A stretch of 64,000 nt of DNA from Marchantia polymorpha subsp. ruderalis (lineage: Eukaryota > Streptophyta > Marchantiopsida > Marchantiales > Marchantiaceae): assembly GCA_037833965.1 (NCBI GenBank), contig AP031354.1, positions 3,512,001-3,576,000 on the forward strand, read 5' to 3'. Each line of letters begins with the position of its first letter. The stretch's first letter is position 1. The position numbers and the translations under genes were made by a program. Positions 46,858 to 60,415 of the stretch are shown here, in pieces. The notes under the pieces are model-generated. The model saw only the letters and a list, made by a program, of their open reading frames with translations, was not told the origin of the DNA and did not search any database.

Positions 46858-47264
46858 TGTAACACTAGGGTTTAGAGAGAAGCTCACTCGAAGATAGAAA
46901 CGTAAACTCTGAAGATGAGAGATACCAAAATGGTTCTCCTTTCCCTTATATAGCTCTCACCAACAAGTACAAGGAGAGAATATCTTATCTCCACCATCCA
47001 TCCCACTCATAGTGGATGGATGACGTGGCGGATAACCCTAACAAGCACACGGATCGCTGACGTGGTGCTCCCAACTAACACACTCAATCCTTACCTACAA
47101 GCACACGGATTGCTGACGTGGGACTGTCAACTAACACATCCACTCTGTACCTACCAAGTGCGCGGATCGCTGACGTGGCAGCTATGACTAGTGCACATTA
47201 AAGTATCAATATCAATATTTAGAGTAACTTCTACTTTAGTTCTAACTAACTAAAGATGGTTACA
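46858..47264 (-). repeat. 3' LTR of the gypsy fossil
   Basis: TG...CA bounded repeat of 407 bp, next to a purine tract on the internal side (minus strand). It contains four copies of TGACGTGG at 47021, 47058, 47114 and 47171, three of them inside an imperfect direct repeat. Confidence 0.92.
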
Positions 47265-49799
47265 AACCTCCCTCCTTTTAAGATGCAACGTACTCCTTGC
47301 ACATACGTTCAAACTTTTGAACTATCAAAGGTGCATTTGCTAAATTTTTAGCTGGTTCCCAAGTTGATTCATACGATGGATAGCCTTTCCATTGAATCAA
47401 ATACTCTACTTTGGTATATTTATGACCTCAAATACGTTTCTTGAGTATCTTTTCTTCCTCATACTCCTCATGATATGCTATCAAGGTTGAAAGATGAGGT
47501 GGTGCTGATTGGTTGGTGAATTGTTTTGGTCGTAATACATGTTTTTGTAATCGTGACACATGAAATACTGGGTGTATTTTCATATGTGACGTAAGTTCCA
47601 ACTTGTATGACACTTCACCAACACGCTTCAAAATAAAAAATGGACCAATGAAACTAGGGTTCAACTTTGGTGTTCTTATAAGAGACAAATTTGTTGTACA
47701 TAATCAAACATGATCTCCAACCTCAAAAACCACTTCTCTACAATGAACATCGGCATGTTGCTTTTGCCGATTTTGAGCTATCACTAACTTCTCCTTGGCC
47801 TGATGTAGTACTCGGTGAATATGCTCCATAAACTCGTTGACTGCTGCAACTTTGGTCTAAAACTCCTCTCCTTTGAAAAGTCTCATCAAACTTGAATGAG
47901 TTATAGGATGAGCTCCATACATAAAAAAAATGGATGCACTTTGTGAATGCATTAACAAAATTGTTATATGCAAATTGCAAAAGTGGCAAAAGGTTGTTCC
48001 ACTCATCTTGCTCTTCTAATGTGAATGCTCGTAGCATATACTCTATGGTTCTATTTGCCTTCTCCGTTTGTCCATCAATATGAGGGTGATAGGCCGTTGA
48101 CATTGCTAGTTTTGTTTTGAAAAAACTAAACAAAGTTTTCCAAAATAAAATAGTGAAGTGAGTACCTCTATCCGGGATTAACTCTTTGCTTAAGCCATGA
48201 TTCACAAAAACCGCATCTAGATACAATTGAACTAGTTGTGGAGCTGTTATTATTTTTGTGGTTGGCCTGATGTGAATAATCTTGCTCAATTTGTACACAA
48301 AAACCACCACTGAATCATGTCCTTACGAAGTCCTTGGTAACTCACATACAAGATCCATGGTGACATGTTTCCACCGCTGTTCAGGAATAGGAAGAGGCTG
48401 TAATAAACCCGCTGGTTTTTGATTTCTTGCCTTGTTTTGTTGACAAGCAACACAACTTCGAACATAAGACTCCACATCTTCACGTAATTTGGGCCAATAG
48501 TACATTCATCGTATACTTTTCACGGTTTTTTTCACTCCCACATGACCTGCAATAGCTGTGTCATGACTTTGTGCCAAAATCATTATGCGCAAATCGTGAT
48601 CTCGTGGAATCCATATACGCTGATTGTAAAACACCAAACCTCGAAATTTCTATGCCTTTTCAGTTTGTAGTGCCCGAGTGTTCTCTTCATACTCCTTTGT
48701 GGTTTGTGTCATCTTGCTCCACCAATCAGCCTGAATTTTCACTTCTGCAACATGATTCAAACAAGGCATGCGTGTGAGAGCATATGCAAGTTACTTTTTT
48801 CCCTCTATGTACATAATCTTCATGTTGAAGCGTTGACACCACTCTGCCCATCGAATTTGTCGTTTGGACAGATCGTCCTGAGTTTCCAAATAAATCAAGG
48901 GTTTATGATCGGTCTCCATCACAAACTCCTTATCACCCAAGTAATGCTTCCAATGTTTGGTTGCCAACACAATGGCTAACTCCTTCCGTTTTGTCGTGTG
49001 ATAATTTTGTTTGATAAATTGCCGCCACCAACTTTCGAGAATAGAAAGCAACTGGATGCCATCCATACTCCCATTCTTGTTGAAGTATGCCACCTACTGT
49101 TGTACCTGATGCTTGAGTAGCCAACTTGATAGAACGGTTAGGATCATACCACTTGAGAATAGGTGTGTGTAACAAAGTATCTTTCAGTGCTTGAAAGTCT
49201 AACTCTTGAGCTGTTCCTCATCTCTATTTTTTACTTTTCCCTAACATGGAAATCAAGGCCTGAACTAGGCGAGCAAAACCTTTCACAAATCTACAATAGA
49301 ATCCAGTGAGCCCTAGAAAACTCTTCAATTGAGTTTGATCCTCAAGTGCTATCTATTTCTGAAGGGCGTCTAACTTCTCACTCATCACTTGGATTCCTCT
49401 AGCTGTAACTCTATGACCCAAGTGATATACTTTTGACTTGCCAAATTCACATTTTGAAGCTTTGGCATACAATTGATTGTATCTAAAAACTTGAAGTACC
49501 TCATGTAAATGACTTATATGATCACTCAAAGTTTTGCTATACACCAATATATCATCTAGAAAAACAATGACGGATTTATCTAGATAAGGTCGAAAGATAT
49601 TGTTCATCAATTCCATGAATGTAGCTGGTGCATTAGTGAAACCAAAAGGCATCACTAGATACTCAAAGTGCCCATACATAGTACAAAAAGCTTTCTTGTG
49701 GACATCTTCATCTACAATTTGAATTTGATTGTAGCCACTTGTCAAATTTAGCTTGGTGAAGTACTTCGCTCCTTGAAGTTGATCAAACATATCATCCAT

Positions 49800-52700
49800 A
49801 CGAGGTAATGGATATTTGTTTTTCACCGTTTGCTAATTCAACCCGCGATAATCGATTCATAGTCTCATGAATCCATACTTCTTCTTCACAAAGAGCACTG
49901 GAGCTCCATAAGGTGAAACACTTGGTTGAATGAATCCCTTGCTCAACATCTCCTCCACTTGAACTTTGCATTCTTCCAATTCGTTTGGAGCCAAACAATA
50001 TGGAGCTTTGCAAGTTGATGTACTTCCATGTATCATCCACTACTTGTAATCACTTTTCTTCTCCAATCTACCTTCAGATTATATTGCTCCATCCATGGCA
50101 TTCCAATGATGACATCATATCGAGCTAAACAAATTACTCTTCATTCAATGCTCTCCTGGTATCTACCTATGGATAATTCTACACTCCGTGGTAGTGTTTC
50201 TATCATTTCAGTTTGCCCGTTTGGCAATTCAACTTCTTCACTCACGTCCTTCATCAACATCAAACCTAACTTCATAACAACAGTACTTGATAGAAAATTC
50301 TCAGTTGCTCCAAGATCAATTAAAACTCTCACCTTCTGTCCTTCCATGAAACCATCAGTGAAAATGAGTTGAGCTTGCTTCTTACCCTTTCCATGAGCTC
50401 CCAACCATTGCCTTCTTCCAACTTCGCCTTTTCTTCGCTTTGTAGAACCAGTAAGGCCGCGAGGCAAGTTTACTAGTGATCTTCGTTTCCTGAAATTTCT
50501 TCCTCCACCTCTTCATACTCTATCCCCTCAATGTTGTTGAATAGTCGTCGCTGCATGGGCCGTACTCCTTGTGGTGTTGGCCAAATTCGTCAAAACTTGG
50601 CAATGTGACCCATTCGTCCACATGCATAGCATTGACGATTGTCACGAACTCCAGCTCCTCCTCGAACCATTCCGTTATTTGCATAATCTTCTTGCAAATT
50701 TGGAATTCCTGGTCGCCGAATCTCACCTCTAAATCTTGGTGGTGGTCCTCTTGTTGGTGCAAAACCTTCTCTAAGTCGAAGATTTCTCAATTTCATCGGT
50801 GTTGTACAAGATGGATCTCAAAAATTGCTTACTGGTTCACCGTGTGTGACACCAAAAGCACCCAAAATTTGTTGAGCAATTGCAATTGCTTCATTCATAG
50901 TAGATGGATTGCTTACCATCACCTCCTTTCGAATTCAATACTTCAAGCCTCGTTTGAACACGTCCAAGGCTTCAGCTCCACTCATATCCATGATAGATAC
51001 TTGAAGATCACAAAATTCTTCAAAGTACTCATGAATAGCTCCTTTCTGCTTTAGATCTCACAACTTCATTTTTGCAGTTTGAAGAGAATCCACCACTTGA
51101 ACATTTTGCAAAGTACTTCCTACATTCCACTCCATAAAATGTTAGCACCTCGTTCTGAAAGCAATCTCTCCCATGTTGTGTACCATGTGAGAGCCTTATC
51201 CATAAGATAAGATCTTATGAACATCCCCGTAATATAATCAGAAACATGAAAATGGGATATTTGTTTTTGTAATGGATATTTGTTTTTCACCTTTTGCTGA
51301 TTCAACCCGCGATTATCGATACATAGTCTCATGGATCCATCATTCTTCTTCACAAAGAGTACTGGAGCTCCATAAGGTGAAACACTTGGTTGAATGAATC
51401 TCTTGCTCAACATCTCCTCCACTTGAGCTTTGCAAGTTGGTGTACTTCCAGGTATCACCTCAATCTTGTGATCTACTCGCCTCTTTGGTGGTAATCCTGC
51501 AGGAAGATCATCTAGAAAAACATCTTTATACTCCATAAAAATGTCGTTCAAGGACTCCGGGATGTAAGGTTTGTCCGTGGATCCAATATCTCTTATAAGT
51601 CCAAGGAAACATACATCATCTCTAGAAATGGATGTTGTACCCATCACAAAGAGGGGTAAATTCCTATTCTGAGATCTAATTCTTTTTCCATAGATCTTCC
51701 ATGCACTACTTGTAATCACTTTTCTTCTCCAATCTACCTTCGGATTATATTGTTCCATCCATGGCATTCCAAGGATGACATCATATCGAGCTAAACGAAT
51801 TACTCTCCATTCAATGCTCTCCTTGTATCTACCTATGGATTATTCTACACTCCGTGATAGTGTTTCTATCATTTCAGTTTGCCCGTTTGGCAATTCAACT
51901 TCTTCACTCACGTCCTTCATCAACATCAAACCTAACTTCATAGCAACAGTACTTGATAGAAAATTCTCAGTTGCTTCAAGATCAATTAAAACTCTCACCT
52001 TCTGTCCTTCCATGAAACCATCAGTGACAATGAGTTGAGCTTGCTTCTTACCTTTTCCATGAGCTCCCAACCATTGCCTTCTTCCAACCTTGCCTTTTCT
52101 TCGCTTTGTAGAACCAGTAAGGCCGCGAGGCAAGAGTACTGGTGATCTTCGTTTCCCGAAACTGCTTCCTACACCTCTTCATACTCTATCCCCTCCATAT
52201 TGTTGAACGGGCGTCGCTGCATGGGCCGTCCTCCTTGCTGTGTCGGCCGAACTCGACAAAACTTGGCTATGTGACCCATTCGTCCACATGCATAGCATTG
52301 GCAATTGTCACGAACTCCAGCTCCTCCTCGAACCATTCCATTATTTGCATAACCTTCTTGCAAATTTGGAATTCCTGGTCGCCTAATCTCACCTCCAAAT
52401 CTTGGTGGTGGTCCTCTTGTTAGTGCAAAACCTTCTCTACGTCGAAGGTTTCCCAACTCCATCGGTGTTGGACCAGATGGATCTCAAAAATTGCTCACTG
52501 GTTCACCGTGTGTGACACCAAAAGCATCCAAAATTCGTTGAGCAATTGCGATTGCTTCATTCACAGTAGATGGATTGCTTACCATCACCTCCTTTCGAAT
52601 TCAATCCTTCAAGCCTCGTTTGAACACGTCCAAGGCTTCAGCTCCACTCATATCCATGATAGATACTTGAAGATCACGAAATTTTTCAATGTACTCATGA

Positions 52701-52930
52701 ATAACTCCTTTCTGCTGCAGATCCCACAACTTCATTCTTGCAGTTTGAAGAGAATCCACCGCTTGAAAATTTTGCAGAAGTCCTTCCTACATTCCACTCC
52801 ACGAAATGGTAGCACCTCGTTCTGAAAGCAATCTCTCCCATGTTGTGTACCATGTGAGAGTCTTATCCGTAAGATAAGATCTCATGAACATTCCTGCAAT
52901 ATAATCAGAAACATGAAAATGAGATAAATG
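49800..52930 (-). repeat. Internal direct duplication within the gypsy fossil
   Basis: The stretch of about 49.81-51.25 kb is repeated at about 51.27-52.92 kb in the same orientation with very high similarity; both copies cover late gag, protease and the start of RT. It could come from template switching or unequal recombination. Confidence 0.85.
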
Positions 52931-53913
52931 AATATTCATCCTCATAATCCATCCCTCTAACACTTCCATTGCTCTACTCCCTTTGTAAGCTTCCACCTTA
53001 CAGGATTTTCCCATTCGAAGCAAAAGATTTGCTTGATCTTCAATCTCTTGAAGACGTCTCCTATTTGCCTCTGCTGCATCTATAGGAGTTGGTTCTGGCT
53101 TAACTTGAGAAGCTTGAACTTGGGGTTCAACTTCCATATCTCCAACTCTCTCTCTCTCTACTTTCTCATTCTCCAATGCGAAGATTTTATCTTCCATGGC
53201 TTGCTGCTTGGTATGTCCATCTACTATCGCTTTTCTCAACTCCTTCATCTCCGCCATGATTGCATTGAGAACCTCACCCATATCAATTGATGTCCCCATG
53301 CTTTCTCACACTCCCTCTAATAAAAAGTGAGTATAATCACTATGTGACCTCTCAACAAAGGAGTCACAAAAGGTGTAGGCGACTCTATCACCGCTCTATA
53401 GTACTCCTCTCCATAATTTCTCACAAGAAAATCTCTCCATATCCTCTTCTGTCTATATACTGTTCTAATCTCTACATAAGTGCTGAATCGAACCGGGACA
53501 GGTAGTTCGCGATTCAAATCCATGAAACAATCAGTATAGAATGTATATAGTACAATCCCAAGTCTCTCCATAAGTAACTATTGGAAGAATCAATGGCACT
53601 CTTGACTCTATCACTCTAGTTATAAAATCTGCAACCCAACAAGCCACAAGGTACATCCGAAAATGATGTTTCTCCATGCAACGAAGGTGAATATCGAATA
53701 GGTTAGGAATTGGCCAGTGCGGTACTGGATTCCTGTCAATCCCGTCCATATCTGCAATAACACAATTTTTCCCTTCCACCTCTCTCTACATGCAGATGAA
53801 TGACCTCTGCAAGCCTCTATACACTCTCAAGACTACACTCCATCATCACTCACTTGCTATTCCATGAGAGGTAATCCACACTCAAGGAAAGAGCAAGGTT
53901 GCTCTGATACCAT

Positions 53914-54333
53914 TGTAACACTAGGGTTTAGAGAGAAGCTCACTCGAAGATAGAAACGTAAACTCTGAAGATGAGAGATACCAACAATGGTTCTCCTCTC
54001 CCTTATATAGCTCTCATCAACAAGTACAAGGTGATAAGATCTAATCCCCACCATCCATCCCACTCCTAGTGGATGGATGATGTGGCGGATAACCCTAACA
54101 AGCACACGGATTGCTGACGGGGCGTACCCAACTAACACACTAACTAACACACTCAATCCTTACCTACAAGCACACAGATTGCTGACATGGCACTGTCAAC
54201 TAACACATCCACTCTGTATCTACCAAGTGCGCGGATCGCTTACGTGGCAGCTATGACTAGTGCACACTAAAGTATCTACATCAATATTTAAAGTAACCTC
54301 TACTTTAGTTCTAACTAACTAAAGATGGTTACA
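53914..54333 (-). repeat. 5' LTR of the gypsy fossil
   Basis: A 420-bp repeat bounded by TG and CA, matching 46858-47264 along its whole length; it abuts the primer-binding site. Confidence 0.92.
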
Positions 54334-57300
54334 TAACCTCTCATCATTTCACTACCTTCGACCAATCGCACATCAACCCTAATTTAACTATGAATGAACG
54401 TTTACCTTACATTTGAAAAACCATAGCAATCGGCAGTTCACCTGCAATGTCAAACGTATCCGAATTACCAAACTCTGGCAAATTTTCCACCGCTTCTTGA
54501 CATCCCATCACATTAATTCTTTACTTTAATCGAATACCATTTTCCAGTGCACTTGCACTCACAGGCTTTGTATTGAAGCTGTTCACAACGGAACCTCGTC
54601 AAAATCTTGTAGCCTAATTTCTTTTTCTCTAATACCTTCGCGCGTCAATGGTCTTAATACCTGTCACATTTCATTTCGTGCATAATCAATCTCTCCTTGA
54701 ATCCTTCACTACAATCATTTTGCCGCACCCTCCTTCACCTGCTGCTCTTGACACTCTACGGCATAGCTAAAAGCTTGTTACTTCATTCATACATGCAATG
54801 TAACAATAGAATAAAACTCAACTAATAATCAATAGTGTTCAAAGTAATAAACATTTAAAAGCGTGTATTGAATTTGCCAAATCGTTTCATCTGACAATAT
54901 CGAGTAATCATCTCATAGCTTTCAAAAAATCTTGAGCAATATTTGTCAACCTTATCAATTCAACATGATAAAATTATTATTATATCAAATATGTATGTCT
55001 TAAGTTTTAATAATAAAATGATTAAAAAACTTTCAAATCATATCTAAGATTCTAAAAATTTCCAGATCAAAAGTTTGTGCTTTGTTGAAATTGAAATTTT
55101 TAAGACAAATTGTGTTCAACTCTTGGATTATTTCAAGAGTTTATTCTACTTTGATGAGATGAAATTTTTTGAGACAAATCGTGTTCAATTCTTCGACTCC
55201 TCCTAGAAATGATTCAACTATGATGAAAAAAAGTGCAAGCTTTTTTTTGTAAGTTGTTGTATTTATATAGTTTCGGAATAGGTTTACGGAGTTATTGCAA
55301 GCGCTTGATTTTGAATTTGATTAACATGATTGGATTTTGTTTTCTAAAGACCAAATTTGTTTCAATTATTAGATGAATGAAAGAGAAATATTTGTGCATG
55401 CGCTGTTAGTGTTTAACAGGGTATGAAAGTTTCCATTGGATTTGTAAAATAAAAGAGTTGTAGAAAGAGTAGGTGGCGTTGAAGGTTGTAGATACTCATG
55501 TATCTAGTTTTAGACGGTTGATCAATGATAAATTTGTTGGAGATTATGACTTTAGCAACTTCTTGCTAAAGCTTTGTACAATATTTGAGTTGGACTCTTT
55601 TAAAATATAATTTCAAACAACTAGTAATCATGCTGAGACTTTTTCCACAATTAATGCAATAGAGTTGTATAAACAACCTCGCTCTCAAGATGTTCAAAAA
55701 TTTAGGAATTTAACTTTTGAAAATCCAAGAGTATTATTTAAATGACGAGAAAATTTCATAAACCAGCGCTAAGAACAAACAAAATCACAATCATGATATT
55801 TTTTTGTTTCCAACGATGCTTTAATCCATACTATGATCTTTTCAACTTATCAACAAAAATAATTGTACTCAAATATCAGATTGTAGCTTTGAATATGATT
55901 ATTCAAAGCTTCAATCTATATATGTCCAAAAAAAAGGATTGCAAAACTTGCCTTGGAATATTAATAAGACTTTGAATGAAAATGATGTTGAAAAAAATAA
56001 ATGCAACAAGGTTATGTATGAATGTTCATGATAATGTTAAATATGTTGGGTAACAAGTTTGATAAGTTTCACTCCAAAAGACATAAAATAAATGCAATCT
56101 AAAGTCAAATTACACTACGATATTTCTTAGATCTAATATATGTGCGTAATTTTCTTAAACATCATAAAAATTTTGTATGCTTCACCTAGATCTTAACATG
56201 GTTGGTACTACCAATCCAATTCATAAATACTAATGACTAGCAAAAATAAATAGAGTGAAGTTTCATCAATAATTTTTTTATAATGCATTGCACACTCTTA
56301 TGGTATTCATCATGAGTTTACATTTGTTGACTCATTAAGTGACAAAGAGTGAAGACGGAAACACTCAAAAAAATCGAAGCAAAATCATAGCAATTTTTGC
56401 AAAATAAGATCCATAAAGAATATTGTTTAGTTTTCTAGTTTAAACTAAAAAATTAAGTTTAGAATCTAGTTTTTACTTGAGCTAATGCTTCTTCTTCAAT
56501 TGACAAGTTAGTATTTTTGATGATGGTGTATGACATAAATTTTTCAATGTTTGCGTAGCAAACGTTGAAAATTCCATGTCATACATAGACATACAAATCT
56601 ATGTCTATCACAATGATTTGTTTAGCAAAGTATTGTGATAGACAAACAATTTATTGAATAGTGATTTATAATGGACAATTATGACTTCATCTTTTTCAAG
56701 CTCTCATCCGTTACAATATTGATGTGACTCAAGGTCAATCATATTCATGGAATTTCAAGATTGACAAGCGTTTGAGATCTAGAGGTAGGTACACGCTTAG
56801 ATATAACTTGAAAAAAAAACAATGGTTTATTGAATTGGTAGCAAGAGTAATGACATCAAAAAATGATAATTTGTGTGAAGATCAAAGGTAGTTATGATAG
56901 TTTAGAGTGTGATTTTGAATATAATGACTTGCTTGACAATGAACTATGATGCAAGAGTTATGTTTTATGCAACTCATCAACATTTATTGATTATGTATGA
57001 TTTCTAAATTGTGTTTTCTTATCATAATTGTTACATAGGAGAGTTTTGTTGTACTTGTACTTTGTTGTATTATGATAGTTTTATTGCAATAATTACTCTT
57101 GTCAATTAAAAATATTGAATTTTTTTAAACTAAATTTTTGATATGTTCAACATAAATAGAACTAAATTAAATGTATATTTTTTGAAAAAAATAATTTCTT
57201 TGTCAGAATATTAAAATCAAAAGCTTCTAAGTGGTGTTCAAGTATTTTAATGTTGAACAAAAGATTAAGTGATAATATATGTTAATGTTACACACAAAAA

Positions 57301-58690
57301 ACTTCTATTTATAACAAAGTGCATTATTATCTATGATGAAATCAACTTTATTTAAATTAATTAATAAGTTTCATGCATGACTATTTAAGCTTTTACACAT
57401 AAATGATAAGTACTTAATATTCCTTAGCAATAAAGCCTTGTTACTTTCATGGATTAAGAAAATCTATATTAAAGCTAGATGACATTATTATTTATAATGA
57501 AATTAAATTTATTTAATTTTTAATTAAAAAATCTCATGTTTGACTATCTAGTCTTTGACACATAAGTGATAAGTACTTCACACTTGTTGAAATTAAATTT
57601 TTATTTATTTTCTTTAACTTAGAGTTTTGTGAACATCATGTTATGGGGAAGTAACATAAAATAAAATTTGGTGTTAAAATTCATAGATCCAAAGTTTTAT
57701 TTCAATATTTATATATAATGATGTGTGAAATCTCTAGCAAAGATTCATTTCCTTGAAAATTGTACTATATATCATTTATTAATGATTTCCCAATATTTAT
57801 ATAGATTTATGATCACATAATATTCTTTAATCTTGACAACTTTTTCAAAAAATATTTTTTAACTATATAAGATATAAAATAAGTTTTATATTTGAATAGG
57901 CCAAGTTATTAACTATATTTTTTAATTAATGTATCTTCTATTTCTCTTTAGATAATTCAATTTATCATAGTTTGATTACAAATCAGTTCTAGTTAGCTTT
58001 AGTTTAAAGAGAAGCATATGTTAGAATTCTATCTAAAACTTAGCATAGAATAATTATATGTATTATAAAGATTATTGCCTCTATGACATGAATTGAAGTG
58101 AAGAGTATCAGGATTCAACTCAAGCCTTTAACTTAGATTAATGTAATTATAGTTAAGACTTGGATTAAATTGTCATCATAAAAGGACACAATTAATATAT
58201 TTACTCCATCTTTTAAGATTTTCAACACTGCAGTCCACAATGGCAAGCCACATAATTCAATATGGACATGCGTATTTTTTTATCCTTTCTTTTTTTAAGT
58301 TTGGTAAATATATATATATATGATAAATGATTTTAATGTTTTTTTACATTTTCTTAAGAATTTAAGTGCAAAAAATATCATGGGATTGTTAGTTAAATCA
58401 ATTTCTTGTATAATTTTTAATGACTTGCTTCATCTGATGTTTACTATATGTTGCAAATACCTAAAATGAAATTATGAGCTATTTGACCTTTTGTTACGCT
58501 AATGATATAATTGAATAAATTGCTTAATATTTTAATATAAGTTTATATAAAAAGTATGTGATTCAATTATAGAATAAACGTATAAATTAAAATCCTGACT
58601 ATATAATCATAGAAAGCTTTGAACTTAAAGGATGTCAAGACATAGACTTGTTTTTAAAACATTTACAGGAAAGAGACATCACAAGAACTG
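54334..58690. other. Gene-free stretch, AT-rich after 54.8 kb
   Basis: 54334-54790 has ordinary composition and looks like unrecognised repeat remains. From about 54800 the DNA is very AT-rich with no credible gene; three hairpins at 56527-56646 are listed separately, and a short TA run lies at 58306-58322. Confidence 0.55.
56527..56646. repeat. Three consecutive hairpins
   Basis: First, GTATGACAT...GTTTGC, a GTA loop, then GCAAAC...ATGTCATAC: arms of about 26 bp with few mismatches. Second, ATAGACATA / TATGTCTAT around a short loop. Third, GTCTATCACAAT / ATTGTGATAGAC with perfect 12-bp arms. They follow each other with almost no gap. Confidence 0.75.
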
Positions 58691-59330
58691 TTCTACATCA
58701 TTGCCAGGTTTGTGTCACAATCTGGACAGTTTCAGGAGAGGACAAAAAAAACCTCAGAGTCTTTATGCCCCTCATGTGTTGTTGAAAGTATAGGACTAGC
58801 TACATGTCGAGCATGAGCAATTCAGAAAAGTAAGTTCTCCACTTTAGTATCCCGAAGAAGTAAAAAATACTGCCGAAACAGGACGAACATGGTTTGATTT
58901 TCTCCTATTCCACGTTGAGAGTCTGCTTTCGCCCCGGTCGTCTGTCGATAAAGTTCACCGTTGTCCACGTCGACTGTAGTAGCCAGATCTCCCGGTCAAA
59001 GTGCCGTCATGTAGTCCAACTGTAGGTTACGCCACTGCTGTACGGTTCTTCAACAGACCCAGTTTACAATCTCGGCACCATATTCGGTATCGTCCATCTC
59101 AAGCCAGCTGAGATAAAGGCGCCACGCAAGACTCGTAGAATAAGGCGTGGAAGATCTCGGATAAGTTTGGAAGGCGACACGTGCTACGCAGACTTGGTCG
59201 GTGGCATAGTTGCTTACGCTCCAACTCTCTAACGTTCCGACTCTCCTTGGGGTAAAGGACGACGAAGGAATTTTGCAAATAGTGTAAAAACTTATTGACA
59301 ATCCAAATTACACCTTTGTATGTGTCGTAC
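58691..59330. other. GC-richer islet without a recognised gene
   Basis: Composition becomes gene-like here. The best open frame, 83 codons on the minus strand (59050-59301), contains 'LAWRLYLSWLEMDDTEYG' but matches nothing I know. It could be a gene fragment or a unique repeat. Confidence 0.35.
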
Positions 59331-60075
59331 TGTATCTAGTGTGTGTTATGGTGTGAATTTATCCTCACTTACATAAATTTATATACATGTATATATATGC
59401 AATATATTGTAATTAAATTAGATTATTTGGTAGCATTCGTATTGAAACCGTAGTTTTCTTAGTCTTACAGTCTCATGTGAAAATATATGTAAATCCTTTT
59501 AGCTTATTCCGTTGTAGCAATTCATTCATGTTTTAACTTATTTAAAATTAGTTCTGATGACTTATATTCCTGGTTTAAAATTTATGATTACACATCATCA
59601 CGGCTAGTGAAACAATAAACTTGATGGCTTCCTACTAACGTGCACAGATACGAAGAAATGTAATTACTTGTACTTTTGAATCAAATTATATAAAGCTAAA
59701 ATAATCAATTTTATACAGTAAGTATCTAGAATAGTTGTTAGACAATATATTTTTCACCACAATGATATCAATGATTGATCAGCGATATTTATTCCGTTTG
59801 ATGATATGCTACTCACGTTTTGCTATTCATTCGACAACTTTCTACTTGGACATACTAGAAATTGATCACCCAAAAATTCGTGTGATATTCAATGACAATA
59901 ATATCAATCTCTTCAGTTTATTATCCAAGTTGGTCCACCCCATATGAATAGTTCACACTAGGTATGAATCGTCTTGTGTTAAAATACGTGTGTACGATTT
60001 TGCATGGCTGGATATGATATATTAGTGTCAATTTGAACTATTTTTCAACGTTATATTTTTGTAACTAGCCCCGCG
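59331..60075. other. Gene-free AT-rich stretch
   Basis: No gene recognised; one 70-codon open frame (59735-59947) is of the kind expected by chance. Confidence 0.5.
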
Positions 60076-60084
60076 TTAATTGCC

Positions 60085-60415
60085 CTTTTGGTTTCATCCT
60101 TGGGCAAGCCCAAAGGGTGTTCCTGTCCCTTTGGCTGGTTTACTTTCCAGTTTCAAAAAGACGCGAAGACCCCCACCAAATCGAGGAGGGAGCGAGGGAG
60201 TAAACCTCACTCCCTCGCTCAGTGCGAATTGTGACCAAGAACTCGCGCTCGAGGAATATCGTCCGTGGAATCGTAAGCATCAGGAGATTCTTCTCCGTCT
60301 GTTACGGTGCCTTAACCTCTCGATCTTGGTCCGCGCAGTGGCAAGTTGGCAACTTGCCAGTGGAGTATGGGCCCTCGGGACTAGGCCCGAGGCTGCGAAC
60401 TTTTCCATTATTCTA
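60085..60415. repeat. GC-rich palindrome islet
   Basis: Four strong inverted repeats lie within 330 bp: CCTTGGGC/GCCCAAAGG (near 60098-60116), GAGCGAGGGAGT/ACTCCCTCGCTC (60190-60201 and 60209-60220, perfect), the odd palindrome TGGCAAGTTGGCAACTTGCCA (near 60340-60360), and CCTCGGG/CCCGAGG (near 60373-60392). The islet stands out sharply from the AT-rich DNA around it. Such GC-rich palindromes are known from algal and plant organelle DNA; here it could also be a structured RNA or a transposon end. Confidence 0.7.

Larger units (their letters stand above)
46858..54333 (-). mobile_element. Ty3/gypsy chromovirus LTR retrotransposon fossil
   Basis: Both LTRs are present. In minus-strand order the parts are: 5' LTR 53914-54333; primer-binding site next to it (53899-53912, ATGGTATCAGAGC, initiator-Met tRNA type); gag from about 53299, with a CX2CX4HX4C zinc knuckle; protease; reverse transcriptase (clearest at 49350-49830); RNase H (48790-49180); integrase (47740-48510); a GPF/Y module and a chromodomain (47280-47690); a purine tract; 3' LTR 46858-47264. 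The chromodomain places it among chromoviruses. The gag-to-early-RT region occurs twice as direct copies (about 49.8-51.25 kb and 51.27-52.9 kb). The copy is broken, with on the order of ten interruptions. The LTRs look about 93-95% identical by eye, suggesting an insertion some million years old. No clear target duplication is seen. Confidence 0.93.

Noticed and set aside
60190-60220. Stem-loop resembling a bacterial terminator
   Set aside because: The context is a plant nuclear region and no T-run follows; treated as a palindrome repeat instead.
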